Of a stretch of 64,000 nucleotides of DNA, positions 40,237-49,461 are shown piece after piece. Numbering within the stretch: the stretch's first letter is position 1; every line of letters starts with the position of its first letter. Both the position numbers and the translations under genes were made by a program. Below the pieces are notes generated by a model. The model saw nothing but the letters and a program-made list of their open reading frames with translations, was not told where the DNA came from and did no database searches. This DNA is from Dactylosporangium siamense (GTDB taxonomy: Bacteria > Actinomycetota > Actinomycetes > Mycobacteriales > Micromonosporaceae), in contig NZ_BONQ01000071.1 of assembly GCF_016862795.1 (NCBI RefSeq), positions 62,001-126,000 on the forward strand, written 5' to 3'.

Positions 40237-40239
40237 GCC

Positions 40240-41787
40240 TCAGTCGGTGTGGAGCTGGCGGCGGACGACCTTGCCGGTCGCGTTGCGGGGGAGCGCGGCG
40301 ACGAAGTACACGTCGCGCGGCACGGAGAACCGGGCCAGCCGGTGCCGGACGTACTCCCGCACCGCGTCCGGGTCGACGTACTCGCCGTCGTGCAGGGCGA
40401 TCCACGCCGCCAGGCGCTGGCCCCACTCCTCGTCCGGCACCCCGGCCACCGCCACCTCACGGACCTGTGGCAGCTCGGCGATCACGTCCTCGACCGAGGC
40501 CGGATACACGTTCTCGCCGCCGGAGATGACCATGTCGTCCTCGCGGCCGTCGACGAAGAGCAGGCCGTCGGCGGACAGGTGGCCCAGATCGCCGGTGCCC
40601 AGCAGGTCGCCGTGCGACTCGCGGCCGGTGCCGTTGGTGTACCCCTCGAAGAGCATGTCGTTGCCGACGAAGATCCGCCCGATGACGCCGGTCGGGAGTT
40701 CGGTGCCGCTGTCGGACAGGATCGCGACCCGGGTGCCGCGTGGTGGGCGGCCCGCGGTGCCGGGCGCGGCCCGGAGCTCCTCCGGCGTGGCGATCGACGC
40801 CCAGGACGCCTCGGTGGAGCCGTAGAGGTTGTACGGGACCGGCCCGTACACCTCCATGAACCGCGAGGCGAGCGGCCCGGTGAGCGCCGAGCCCGACGTC
40901 GCCGCGACCCGCAGCGTCGGCATGGCCGCGGGCGCCTCGAGCAGCCGTTGCAGCATCACCGGCACCGCGAACAACGACGTGCACCCCATGGCGTTCACCG
41001 CGTCCACAGTGGACTGTGGGGTGAAGCGGCGGGCGACCACGATCGTGCCCCGCAACGCCAGGCACAGCTGGAGCGCGGCCAGCCCCCAGGTGTGGAACAG
41101 CGGCGCGGCCACGAACATCCGCTCGGCGGCGTAGAGCGGGATGCGGGACACGACCGAGGCGAGCGGTCCGAGCCCCGACGGGTTGCGCCGGCGGGCACCC
41201 TTGGGCGCGCCGGTCGTGCCGGACGTCAGCACGACCACGGAGCCGGCCGTGGCCGGCGGCTCGAGCTCGGCGGACGGCGCCCGGTGGATCAGCCCCGCGG
41301 TCTTCGACATCGCCAGCCGGGGCAGGTGCGGCGGCACGGCGGCGAGCATGCCGAGCAGGTCGTCGTCGTGCACGAGCAGGGTCAGGGACTGGTCGTGCGC
41401 CACCGCCTCGAGCTGGGTGTTGCCGAGGCCGGTGTTGACGAGGACGGCCTGCGCGCCGAGCGCGATCAGGGCGAGCATCGCCTCGACCATGCCGGCGGAG
41501 TTGTTGCACAGCAGGCCGACCCGGTCGCCGGCGCGCACGCCGTGCTCGGCCCGCAGGGCGTTGGCGAGCCGGCGGACCCGCAGGTCGAGTTCGGCGTAGG
41601 TGATCCGGCGGTCCTCGTCGACGACCGCGATCCGGTCGGGGTCGCGCGCCGCCGTCGAGCGCATCTCTCCGTAGAGGCCGAAGCCCCAGCGGCGCAGGGC
41701 GTTGAGCTGGCGGACGATGCGTGCGGGGCTGCCGGGGTTGAGCAGCTTCCGGCTGGCCATCGTGCGCAGGACGAACGGCGTGTCCAT
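40240..41787 (-). CDS. Acyl-CoA synthetase (AMP-binding, FadD-like)
   Basis: 515 residues. AMP-binding core VVLTSGTTGAPKGARR near residues 187-202, YGSTEAS motif, TGDLGHLSADGLLFVDGREDD and the C-terminal catalytic lysine region LPRNATGKVVRRQL. It activates a carboxylic acid as acyl-AMP and then acyl-CoA. The neighbouring acyl-CoA dehydrogenase and SCP2 genes, read in the same direction, indicate fatty-acid or sterol-side-chain catabolism, but chain length is not readable. A hairpin (41802-41835) separates it from the dehydrogenase, so it may have its own promoter or depend on read-through. Confidence 0.92.
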   Translation of the reverse strand: MDTPFVLRTMASRKLLNPGSPARIVRQLNALRRWGFGLYGEMRSTAARDPDRIAVVDEDRRITYAELDLRVRRLANALRAEHGVRAGDRVGLLCNNSAGMVEAMLALIALGAQAVLVNTGLGNTQLEAVAHDQSLTLLVHDDDLLGMLAAVPPHLPRLAMSKTAGLIHRAPSAELEPPATAGSVVVLTSGTTGAPKGARRRNPSGLGPLASVVSRIPLYAAERMFVAAPLFHTWGLAALQLCLALRGTIVVARRFTPQSTVDAVNAMGCTSLFAVPVMLQRLLEAPAAMPTLRVAATSGSALTGPLASRFMEVYGPVPYNLYGSTEASWASIATPEELRAAPGTAGRPPRGTRVAILSDSGTELPTGVIGRIFVGNDMLFEGYTNGTGRESHGDLLGTGDLGHLSADGLLFVDGREDDMVISGGENVYPASVEDVIAELPQVREVAVAGVPDEEWGQRLAAWIALHDGEYVDPDAVREYVRHRLARFSVPRDVYFVAALPRNATGKVVRRQLHTD

Positions 41788-41801
41788 GTCTCCCCTTTGA
41801 A

Positions 41802-41835
41802 ACGGCGGCGGCCCCTGGCGGAGGGCCGCCGCCGT
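41802..41835 (-). terminator. Hairpin between acyl-CoA dehydrogenase and synthetase genes
   Basis: ACGGCGGCGGCCC and GGGCCGCCGCCGT, 13-bp perfect arms around 8 nt, 3 bp past the dehydrogenase stop. Followed on the minus strand by TTCAAAGGGGAGAC, so it may weaken rather than stop transcription. Confidence 0.7.
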
Positions 41836-41838
41836 AAG

Positions 41839-43053
41839 TCAGCGGATGTAGGTGCCGGAAATCGCGCGGGCGACCACCAGTCGCTGGATCTCGCTGGTGC
41901 CCTCGAAGATCGTGTAGATCTTGGCGTCGCGGAACCAGCGCTCGACCGGGTGCTCCCGCAGGAAACCGGCCCCGCCCAGGATCTGCACGGCCTTCTCGGT
42001 CACCGCCACGGCGACCTCACCGGCCTTGAGCTTGCTCATCGAACCCTCGCCGGCCTCGAACGGGCGGTTATTGCGCCCCATCCAGGCGGCCCGCCACACC
42101 AGCAGGCGGGCGGCGTCGATCTCCATGCGCATGTCCGCGAGGGCGAACGCGATCGCCTGGTTCTCGATGATCGGCCGGCCGAACTGCACCCTGCCTTTGG
42201 CGTATTCGAGGGCGTACTCGTACGCGGCGCGGGCCACGCCGAGCGCCTGCGCCCCGACCGCCGGCCGGGACAGCTCGAACGTGCGCATCGCGGCCTGCCC
42301 CTGGGCCTTGCGACCCTCCCGGGCGCGGGCCAGCCGGGCATCGAGTGCCTCCTTGCCACCGAGCAGGCACCGGCCCGGCACCCGCACGTCGTCCAGGAAC
42401 ACGTCGGCGGTGTGCGAGGCGCGCAGGCCGAGCTTCTTGAGCTTCCTGCTGCCGTTCAGCCCGGGTGTGCCGGGTGGCACGACGAACGCGGCCTGTCCAC
42501 GGGATCCCAGCTCGGGCTCGATGCTCGCGGTCACCACGTGCACGTTGGCGATGCCGCCGTTGGTGGCATAGGCCTTCTGGCCGCTGATGACCCACTCGTC
42601 GGTCGCCTCGTCGTAGCGCGCCCGGGTCTTCATCGAGCCTACATCGGAGCCGGCCTCCGGTTCAGTGGTGCAGAACGCGGCGACCTTGGGCTCGGCCGCG
42701 TCGCCGAAGCACTGCGGGACCCATTCGAGCATCTGGTCGGGGGTGCCGGTGGCGTAGATCGCGGCGACCGCGAGGCTGGTGCCGAAGATCGCCAGGCCGA
42801 TGCCGGCGTCGCCCCAGAAGAGCTCCTCGTTGGACAGGCACAGCGACAGTCCGGTCGGGTCGGCCCAGGTGTTGGCGAGGAACTCGAAGCCGTAGAGGCC
42901 GATCTTCGCCGCCTCCTGGATCACCGGCCAGGGGGTCTCCTCGCGGGCGTCCCACTCCGCGGCGGCCGGGCGCACGACGTCCTTGGCGAAGCCGTGCACC
43001 CAGTCGCGGAGATCCCGCTGCTCCTCGTTCAGATCGAGCGAGAACTCGGGCAT
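41839..43053 (-). CDS. Acyl-CoA dehydrogenase
   Basis: 404 residues. Flavin and substrate features: AFCTTEPEAGSDVGSM, WVISGQKAYATNGGIA, GRVQFGRPIIENQAIAF, and QILGGAGFLREHPVERWFRDAKIYTIFEGTSEIQR, the last split region holding the FAD-binding and catalytic environment. It introduces the alpha-beta double bond in acyl-CoA. It follows the SCP2 gene by 6 bp with GAAGGC before its ATG, so it is in the same operon. Regulation is likely by the divergent TetR protein. Substrate range is unknown. Confidence 0.95.
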   Translation of the reverse strand: MPEFSLDLNEEQRDLRDWVHGFAKDVVRPAAAEWDAREETPWPVIQEAAKIGLYGFEFLANTWADPTGLSLCLSNEELFWGDAGIGLAIFGTSLAVAAIYATGTPDQMLEWVPQCFGDAAEPKVAAFCTTEPEAGSDVGSMKTRARYDEATDEWVISGQKAYATNGGIANVHVVTASIEPELGSRGQAAFVVPPGTPGLNGSRKLKKLGLRASHTADVFLDDVRVPGRCLLGGKEALDARLARAREGRKAQGQAAMRTFELSRPAVGAQALGVARAAYEYALEYAKGRVQFGRPIIENQAIAFALADMRMEIDAARLLVWRAAWMGRNNRPFEAGEGSMSKLKAGEVAVAVTEKAVQILGGAGFLREHPVERWFRDAKIYTIFEGTSEIQRLVVARAISGTYIR

Positions 43054-43059
43054 CGCTCG

Positions 43060-43539
43060 TTATGCCTTCGGGATGTCGAACAGGTTGGCGATGTTGGCGG
43101 CCAGGCCCAGGTCGCCCTTGGCCTTGAGCTTGCCGGTCATGAACATCATCATGGGGTTGCCGGCACCGGAGACGACCTTGAGGAAGTCCACGGGACCGAC
43201 GGTGATCGCGAGCTTCGGCTCCTGGTCGGGGCTCGGCGAGAGCACGCAGGTGCCGTCGGCGATGACCAGTTCGTAGGTCTCGGCGCCGCCGTCGGGCGCG
43301 CCGGTGATCGTCCAGTGGATGATCGCGTTGGTCGCGCCGGCGCGGTCGGCGCGGAACAGCTCCGGGAAGCGGGAGAAGATCGTGTCCAGGATCGCCTTGC
43401 GCTGCGGGCCCGCCATGAGCTCGGCCAGCTGCGCGTCGGAGGCGCCCTTCACCAGCTGCGCGAACTGCTTCGGGTCGACGTTGTTGAAGTCGCCCAGGGC
43501 GTCGAGGTCGGCCATGTCGGTATGCCCTTCAGTCTTCAC
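43060..43539 (-). CDS. SCP2 sterol-binding domain protein
   Basis: 159 residues from GTG 43539, or 151 from ATG 43515. A single SCP2 domain: AIIHWTITG, TYELVIADGTCVL, LAITVGPVDFLKVVSGAGNPMMMFMTGKLKAKGD. SCP2 modules bind fatty acyl-CoA or sterols in a hydrophobic tunnel. Two starts compete: TAGCTT ends 6 nt before the GTG (leaderless), while GAAGGG precedes the ATG, where homologues (MADLDAL) start. It is first in the SCP2-dehydrogenase unit and divergent from tetR across 52 bp. Confidence 0.88.
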   Translation of the reverse strand: MKTEGHTDMADLDALGDFNNVDPKQFAQLVKGASDAQLAELMAGPQRKAILDTIFSRFPELFRADRAGATNAIIHWTITGAPDGGAETYELVIADGTCVLSPSPDQEPKLAITVGPVDFLKVVSGAGNPMMMFMTGKLKAKGDLGLAANIANLFDIPKA

Positions 43540-43561
43540 GGAAATAAGCTACTGACGCGTA

Positions 43562-43585
43562 ACCTTACGCACGAGTAGGTAAGGT
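43562..43585. promoter_or_regulatory. Candidate TetR operator in the shared divergent promoter
   Basis: ACCTTAC-N10-GTAAGGT (43562-43568, 43579-43585). The right arm coincides with the -10 TAAGGT (43580-43585) of the TetR gene, whose GTG is 6 nt on. The SCP2 -10 (TAGCTT, 43551-43546) is 11 bp away on the other strand, so one bound dimer could block both promoters. Confidence 0.7.
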
Positions 43586-43591
43586 GACAAG

Positions 43592-44206
43592 GTGCTGAAA
43601 CGACTTCCGCGGGTGGTGCGCGAGCAGCAGATGCTGGACGCCGCGGTGCGGGTCTTCTCCCATCGTGGCTTCCACGCCGCGTCCATGGACGAGATCGCGG
43701 AGGTCGCCGGCATCTCCAAGCCGATGGTGTACGCGTACCTCGGCACCAAGGACGAGCTGTTCATCGCCTGCCTGCACCGCGAGGCCACCCGGCTCATGGA
43801 GGCGGTGGCGGCGGGTGTGCTGCCCACCGCCAAGCCCGACGAGCAGCTGTGGCACGGCCTGCGGGCGTTCTTCACCTTCGTCGGCGACCACCGCGACGGG
43901 TGGCGCGTGCTGTACCGGCAGGCCCGCAGCGAGCCGCATTTCGCGGGCGAGCTGGCCGGGATGCGGGCCAGGATCGTCGAGGTGGTGGCCGGCCTGCTGG
44001 GCAGCGCCGCGACGGCCGCGGAGGTGCCGGGCCGGCCGGGCGACTTCACCGCGATGGCCTACGCCTACGTCGGCGCCGCGGAGTCCCTCGCCGACTGGCT
44101 CGCCGACCACGAGGACGAGGACCCCGACCACACCGCGACGCGGATGATGAACTTCGTCTGGGTCGGCGCCGACGCGCTCCTGCAGGGCCGCGTCTGGCGC
44201 GCCTAG
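43592..44206 (+). CDS. TetR-family transcriptional regulator
   Basis: 204 residues. HTH at the N-terminus: MLDAAVRVFSHRGFHAASMDEIAEVAGISKPMVYAYLGTKDELF (split at the turn) is a typical TetR DNA-binding helix set. The C-terminal domain is helical and should bind a ligand, plausibly acyl-CoA given the divergent lipid genes. GTG 43592 has a -10 6 nt before it and no ribosome site. Its stop and that of the next convergent gene share the sequence CTAG, leaving no room for a terminator. It probably represses itself and the SCP2-dehydrogenase operon. Confidence 0.92.
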   Translation: MLKRLPRVVREQQMLDAAVRVFSHRGFHAASMDEIAEVAGISKPMVYAYLGTKDELFIACLHREATRLMEAVAAGVLPTAKPDEQLWHGLRAFFTFVGDHRDGWRVLYRQARSEPHFAGELAGMRARIVEVVAGLLGSAATAAEVPGRPGDFTAMAYAYVGAAESLADWLADHEDEDPDHTATRMMNFVWVGADALLQGRVWRA

Positions 44207-47004
44207 ACCTGTTCCGCGGTGGCCTGGGTGCGGACCAGCTGGGTGCGCGACGTGACACCGAGCTTCGCGTACACCCTGGTCAGGTGCGCCTCGACCGCAC
44301 TGATGCTGATGAACAGCCGGTCGGCGGCCTGACGGTTGGTGCAGCCGGCCACGACCAGGTCGACCACCTGCTGCTCGGTGGCGGTGAGCCCGCCGGCCGT
44401 CGCGGCGCGCTCCTGCTGGCGACCGCCGAAGCGGCCGATCTCGGCCCTGGCCGCGCGGGCGAGGCCGGCCGCACCCAGGCGCTCGAACCGCTCGGCGGCG
44501 TCCTGCAGCAGGGTCCGGGCCTCGCGGAACCGGCGCTGCCGGCGGCGGAGGGTGGCGAGCGCGGCGATCGTCCTGACCTCGTCGAACGGCAGGCCGAGGG
44601 CGCGGTACCGGTCGCCCGCCTCGACCAGCGCGACCTCGGCCGGCTCGTCGGCCGTTGCTTTCGGGTCGGTCGTTGCTTTCGGGTCGGCCGGGGTCGCCGC
44701 GGTCAGGAGGATGCCACGGGCGCGGGCCGCACCGGCGCGGGCCCACGGGTGGTCCTGCGCCTGCGCGGTCTCGGTCAGCCGGTCCAGCACCGCCTGCGCC
44801 TCGGCCGGCCGGCCCGCCTTCACCAGCGCCTCGACCAGATCCGGCGCGGCCGGGAACACCCCCGGATCGCGGTAGTCACGCTCGTGCGCGTCGGCCACCA
44901 CCCGGGACAGCAGGGCGGCCGCCGTGTCCGCGTCACCGTCGAACAGCGCCGCCTGCCCGGCCACCCGCCGGGTCTCCATCTGGTGCCAGAACGTCGGCCC
45001 GGTGACCTGGCCGCCGCTCACCTCGTCGAACCAGCGCAGCGCCTCGGTGGCGGCGGGCCGGTCGCCGGTGCCCGCGGCGACCGCGGCGGCCACCCGGTGC
45101 ATGACCTCGGCGGGGACGATTGCCGGATCGAGCTCGCCGAGGTCGTGCCGGAGTCCGGCGGCGGCGATCCAGTCCCCGACGCGGATCGCGGCCTCGAACA
45201 GGTGGAGCGTGAAGACGACCGTCGAGATCTCTTCCCCGCGTTCCCGGGCCAGCCGCTGGAGTGTGCCCAGGAGGCGCTGGGCGCTCGCCATCTCGCCGCG
45301 CCACATCGCCCGCAACGCGTCTATCCGGCCGCGGTGGTCGTACCAGGCGAGATCCGGCAACGCGTCCACCCCCACCAGCGCGAGTCGGGGGGCGGGATCG
45401 ACGCCGAGCATCGCGTCCATGAAGGCCGCCTCGCTGACGACCCGGGCGCGGGTGGCCGGATCGAGACCCTCGCTGACCTCGATCGCCTCCGTGGCCCACA
45501 ACGCGCCCTGTGACACCGGGACGAAGCCTTCGAAGACCTCGCAGTTCACCCGATACGCAAGCGTCTCGGCCCGCAACTGCGGATCGGCGTCCGCCAGGAT
45601 CGCCTCGTACTCCGGTTGGGTCAGCACCACCACGCCGCTCATCTGCGCGAGCCGGAGCCGGGCCCGCCCTCGCAACGGGCCCGGCGGCAGCGCCGCCACG
45701 TGCGGCCTGAGCAGCGCGGCGCCGGCGTCGACCAGGCCGGACTGCAGGTGCAGATCGGCGGCGGCGAGCAGCCGCTCGTCGCCGCCGGGATCGGCCGGCG
45801 GCGTGAACCGCCAGGCCTGTTCGGCCAGCTCAGCCGCGGCCCGCGGACCGCCGCGGTGGATGGTCTTCTCCGCGACGAGGGCGAGCTCGTCGGCGATGGC
45901 GGCGTCGGGCGGGAGCGTGCCGAGCGCCCGGTGCCGCACCCGCTCCTCGGCGTCGACGACCAGGTCGGCGAGGATCCGGTGCAGGTGCCGGCGCACCGCG
46001 CCCGGCGCCTCGGCCCGGGCCACCGCACCGATCAGCGGGTGCGCGAGCCGCACGTGCTCGCCCCGGATGACCAGCAACCCGTCGGCCACGGACTCCTCCA
46101 GCTCGCCGCCGGCGTCGTCGCGGGTCAGCACGTCCCGGATCAGCCCGACCCGCGGGTTGCTCACCAGCGCCGTCACCAGGATGGCCCGCCGGGTGCCCGG
46201 GGCGGCCGCCGCCAGTCGCGCGCTGACCAGTGCCTGCAACGACGAGGGCACCGGCAGGTCGTCGCCGGGTCCGACCGGCTGATCCGCGCGCCGCAGCGCC
46301 TCGGCGATCTCCAGCGCGAAGTACGGGTTGCCGGCGGAGAGGTCGTAGACGCGACCGGCGAGCCGCGCCGGGACCGGGCGGTCGATCAGGCGCTGGATCG
46401 CGTCCGGCGGCAGTGGCGGCACCTCCACCGTCGACACCCGCACCCGCAGGTCGGCAAGGTGCGGCGCCAGACCCTCCGCGCCGTAGGGTGCGTCCGGCCA
46501 GTCCCTGCGGCGGGTCAGCAGGACGGTGACCCGCTCGTTGCGGAGCCGGCGCACGGCGTACATCACCGCCTCGATGCTGGCGGCGTCCAGCCACTGGTCG
46601 TCGTCGACGGCGATCAGCACGGCACCGGCGGCGGCCAGCGCGCGGACGATCGCCAGGAAGCCGGCGCCGAGCGCCCTGGAGTCGACGGGACCGCTGTCGT
46701 CCCGCAGCAGCGCGGCGTCCACGGCCCGGCGCTGCGGGGGAGCCAGCCCCGCCAGCACGTCCTCGCCCACGTGCTCGAGCAGGTCGCTCAGGCCACCGTG
46801 GGACAGCCGCGCCTCCGCCTCGCAGGCACGGGTCTGCAGGACCGCGTGCCCGGCGGCCTCCGCGTCGGCGACGCCGGACTCCCACAGCGCGGTCTTGCCG
46901 ATACCGGCGGGTCCGGTCAGCACCATGACCTGGAATCCCGCGCCGGCCCGATCGACCGCGGAACGGACGATCGCCAATTGCTCATCGCGGCCGAACAGCG
47001 TCAC
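44203..47004 (-). CDS. Large ATP-binding LuxR-family regulator (LAL type)
   Basis: 933 residues. N-terminal ATPase with Walker A GPAGIGKT (31-38) and Walker B VLIAVDDDQWLD, a long helical TPR-like middle, and a C-terminal LuxR HTH (TATEQQVVDLVVAGCTNRQA, ADRLFISISAVEAHLTRV) ending at QATAEQV. LAL proteins often activate catabolic or antibiotic genes; the target here is unknown. A linker carries an in-frame 18-bp tandem repeat (44653-44687) encoding DPKAT twice. GTG 47004 is favoured by GGGGGC 6 nt upstream over GTG 47037, which precedes the -10. Confidence 0.88.
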   Translation of the reverse strand: MTLFGRDEQLAIVRSAVDRAGAGFQVMVLTGPAGIGKTALWESGVADAEAAGHAVLQTRACEAEARLSHGGLSDLLEHVGEDVLAGLAPPQRRAVDAALLRDDSGPVDSRALGAGFLAIVRALAAAGAVLIAVDDDQWLDAASIEAVMYAVRRLRNERVTVLLTRRRDWPDAPYGAEGLAPHLADLRVRVSTVEVPPLPPDAIQRLIDRPVPARLAGRVYDLSAGNPYFALEIAEALRRADQPVGPGDDLPVPSSLQALVSARLAAAAPGTRRAILVTALVSNPRVGLIRDVLTRDDAGGELEESVADGLLVIRGEHVRLAHPLIGAVARAEAPGAVRRHLHRILADLVVDAEERVRHRALGTLPPDAAIADELALVAEKTIHRGGPRAAAELAEQAWRFTPPADPGGDERLLAAADLHLQSGLVDAGAALLRPHVAALPPGPLRGRARLRLAQMSGVVVLTQPEYEAILADADPQLRAETLAYRVNCEVFEGFVPVSQGALWATEAIEVSEGLDPATRARVVSEAAFMDAMLGVDPAPRLALVGVDALPDLAWYDHRGRIDALRAMWRGEMASAQRLLGTLQRLARERGEEISTVVFTLHLFEAAIRVGDWIAAAGLRHDLGELDPAIVPAEVMHRVAAAVAAGTGDRPAATEALRWFDEVSGGQVTGPTFWHQMETRRVAGQAALFDGDADTAAALLSRVVADAHERDYRDPGVFPAAPDLVEALVKAGRPAEAQAVLDRLTETAQAQDHPWARAGAARARGILLTAATPADPKATTDPKATADEPAEVALVEAGDRYRALGLPFDEVRTIAALATLRRRQRRFREARTLLQDAAERFERLGAAGLARAARAEIGRFGGRQQERAATAGGLTATEQQVVDLVVAGCTNRQAADRLFISISAVEAHLTRVYAKLGVTSRTQLVRTQATAEQV
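44653..44687 (-). repeat. Tandem 18-bp repeat inside the LAL regulator gene
   Basis: CGTTGCTTTCGGGTCGG occurs twice with period 18 (44653-44669, 44671-44687), duplicating a DPKAT-type hexapeptide in an inter-helix linker. Such linkers tolerate length change. Confidence 0.8.
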
Positions 47005-47021
47005 GTCATCGCCCCCGCTCG

Positions 47022-47051
47022 ATTGTATGCAGCGCACCTCGGGGTGATCAA
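47022..47051 (-). promoter_or_regulatory. Promoter of the LAL regulator gene
   Basis: On the minus strand, TTGATC (47051-47046), 18-nt spacer, TACAAT (47027-47022): a good housekeeping-type promoter giving a leader of about 10 nt before GTG 47004. Confidence 0.6.
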
Positions 47052-47170
47052 CAAAGCAAACCTAGGGCATCCCCCACTACCGCCGGTCTGCCCGCTGGCG
47101 AAGGCTCTAGCTGCGAGAACGTGGCCGCGCAGGAGCATGTCGGCCATATCCCCCGGTTGAGGAGCATTCA

Positions 47171-49399
47171 GTGAGGAAAACCCTCGCAGCTGTCAGCGTC
47201 GCCGCTTCGGCGGCGGCGTTCGTGGTGGTGTCGGCGTCATCCAGCGTGGCGGCACCGGGCGGGTCGGCGGCCAAGGCCGATGCCGTCGGCGCCAGTGCGT
47301 CGGACATCCGCGCCTCGGCCGCCGACGCCTATGCCGTCCAGCGGGTCGTCAAGGACGCCGACGGCGGCACGCACACCCGGTACCTGCGGACCTACCACGG
47401 GCTCCGGGTCGCCGGCGGCGACTTCGTCGTGCACAAGACCCCGGGTGGCGCCCGGGGCGGCTCGGCGAGCGCGCTGGCGTCGCCGCTGACGCTGAGCGTC
47501 ACCCCGAAGATCGGCGCCGGCCAGGCCGCGACGGCCGCCCGGGCGCGGTTCACCGGCACCGTGACGTCGGTCGGTGCGGCGGAGCTGTTCGTCGACGCGT
47601 CCTCGGGTGCCGGCCGGCTCGCCTGGGAGACCGTGGTCCAGGGCTGGCAGCCCGATGGGCAGACCCCGTCGAAGCTGCACGTCATCACCGACGCGGTCAG
47701 CGGCGCCCACGTCGGCGCGTTCGACGAGATCGAGACGGTCGCCGGCACCGGCGCGAGCCTCTACGGCGGCACGGTGCCCGTCGAGACGGCCCTGTCCGGC
47801 TCGACGTACCAGATGGTCGACCAGTCGCGCGGCAACGGCCGTACCTGCGACATGAACAACGGCACCTCCACCTGCACGACATTCACCGACGCCGACAATG
47901 CGTGGGGCACCGGCACCACCGCCAACCGCCAGTCGGCCGCGGTCGACGCGCACTACGGCGCCGCCAAGACGTTCGATTACTACAAGAACGTCCACGGCCG
48001 GAGCGGCATCTTCGGCAACGGCATGGGCGTGCCGTCGCGGGTGCACTACGGCAACGCGTACGCCAACGCGTTCTGGGACGGCGCGCAGATGACCTATGGT
48101 GACGGCGCCGGCAACGCCCGGCCCCTCGTCGCCCTCGACGTCGCCGCCCACGAGATGACCCACGGCGTCACCGAGTCGCTCTCGAACCTGACGTACTCCG
48201 GCGAGTCCGGCGGCCTCAACGAGGCCACCTCGGACATCTTCGGCACCATGGTCGAGTTCTCCGCCGGCAACGCCGCCGACCCCGGCGACTACCAGATCGG
48301 CGAGAAGGTCAACATCAACGGCAACGGCACCCCGCTGCGCTACATGTACAACCCGGGACTGGACGGCTCGTCCCACAGCTGCTGGTCGACCAGCACGAAG
48401 AGCGTCGACGTGCACTACAGCTCCGGGGTCGCCAACCACTTCTTCTTCAACCTCGCCGAGGGCACCGGCGCGACCGCCTACGGCACGTCGCAGGTCTGTG
48501 GCTCGGCGCCGGCCGTCGTCGGCATCGGCCGGGCCAAGGCGGAGAAGATCTGGTACCGGGCGCTGGACGTCAACTTCACCTCCAGCACCACGTATGTCAA
48601 CGCCACCAGACCCGACAACACGGCCCGCGCGTACACCCTGACCGCGGCGGCCTACCTGTACGGCAACTGCTCGGCCGAGTACAAGGCCGTCCAGGCCGCG
48701 TGGACCTCGGTGAACGTGGCCGGCAGCGACGCCGCCTGCCCGGCCGTCAACGACTTCGCCCTCGCCGCCGGCCCCGCCTCGGGTTCGATCACCACCGTCG
48801 GCGGCACCGTGACCACCAAGATCACCGCCACGGTGACCAACGGTGCGGCGCAGACCGTGGCGCTGACCGCGTCGGGGCTGCCGGCCGGTGTGACGGCGAC
48901 CTTCAGCCCGACGTCGATCACCTCGGCCGGCGGCACCTCCACCGTGACGATCAAGACGACGGCCGCGACGCCGGCGGGCGTGTACCCGATCACCATCACG
49001 GGCACCGGCCCGAACGCCACCCGGGCCACCAGCTTCTCCCTGACCGTCGGGACGGTCAGCTGCAGCGGCACCAACGGCACCGACGTCGCCGTCCCGGACA
49101 ACACGACCGTCACGAGCATCATCAAGATCGCCGGCTGCAACCGCAAGGCGTCGGCCTCCAGCGCGGTGCCGGTCGCGATCTACCACACGTACAAGAGCGA
49201 CCTGGTCGTCGAACTGGTCGCCCCCGACGGCACGGCCTACGTCCTGGCGAACCGGTCCGGTGGCAGCGCCGACAACATCATCCAGACGTTCACCGTCAAC
49301 CTGTCCGCCGAGGACGCCAACGGCACCTGGACCCTGCGGGTCCGGGACGCCGCCACCGGGGACTCCGGCCGGATCGACACCTGGTCACTGACCCTGTAG
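47171..49399 (+). CDS. Secreted thermolysin-like (M4) metalloprotease with C-terminal P domain
   Basis: 742 residues. Signal peptide to about residue 30 (ending SSVAAPGG), FTP/PepSY-type propeptide, then an M4 catalytic domain with H327-E-M-T-H331 and E351 in NEATSD, exactly 20 residues on as in thermolysin, and His415 in DVHYSSGVAN. Residues about 525-625 form an Ig-like beta domain, and 635-742 a proprotein-convertase P domain (SDLVVELVAPDGTAYVL, then NGTWTLRVRDAATGDSGRID). GGAG precedes the GTG start by 7-10 nt. It is secreted and should act extracellularly. The order of domains is common among actinomycete exoproteases. Confidence 0.94.
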   Translation: MRKTLAAVSVAASAAAFVVVSASSSVAAPGGSAAKADAVGASASDIRASAADAYAVQRVVKDADGGTHTRYLRTYHGLRVAGGDFVVHKTPGGARGGSASALASPLTLSVTPKIGAGQAATAARARFTGTVTSVGAAELFVDASSGAGRLAWETVVQGWQPDGQTPSKLHVITDAVSGAHVGAFDEIETVAGTGASLYGGTVPVETALSGSTYQMVDQSRGNGRTCDMNNGTSTCTTFTDADNAWGTGTTANRQSAAVDAHYGAAKTFDYYKNVHGRSGIFGNGMGVPSRVHYGNAYANAFWDGAQMTYGDGAGNARPLVALDVAAHEMTHGVTESLSNLTYSGESGGLNEATSDIFGTMVEFSAGNAADPGDYQIGEKVNINGNGTPLRYMYNPGLDGSSHSCWSTSTKSVDVHYSSGVANHFFFNLAEGTGATAYGTSQVCGSAPAVVGIGRAKAEKIWYRALDVNFTSSTTYVNATRPDNTARAYTLTAAAYLYGNCSAEYKAVQAAWTSVNVAGSDAACPAVNDFALAAGPASGSITTVGGTVTTKITATVTNGAAQTVALTASGLPAGVTATFSPTSITSAGGTSTVTIKTTAATPAGVYPITITGTGPNATRATSFSLTVGTVSCSGTNGTDVAVPDNTTVTSIIKIAGCNRKASASSAVPVAIYHTYKSDLVVELVAPDGTAYVLANRSGGSADNIIQTFTVNLSAEDANGTWTLRVRDAATGDSGRIDTWSLTL

Positions 49400-49423
49400 C
49401 TGCTCCTGCTTCCGTCTTCCGTC

Positions 49424-49452
49424 GAAGGCGCCATCCGGGGGGTGGCGCCTTC
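49424..49452. terminator. Terminator between protease and rhomboid genes
   Basis: GAAGGCGCCA (49424-49433) and TGGCGCCTTC (49443-49452), 10-bp arms around a C-rich/G-rich loop, 25 bp after the protease stop and 10 bp before the rhomboid stop. Confidence 0.8.
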
Positions 49453-49461
49453 AACGGTCGT

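Noticed and set aside
40249-43578. 1109-codon plus-strand frame
   Set aside because: Spans three real minus-strand genes; composition is that of an antisense shadow.
44653-44687. Short tandem repeat as a CRISPR or mobile element
   Set aside because: Only two 18-bp units, in frame inside a linker; simple slippage explains it.
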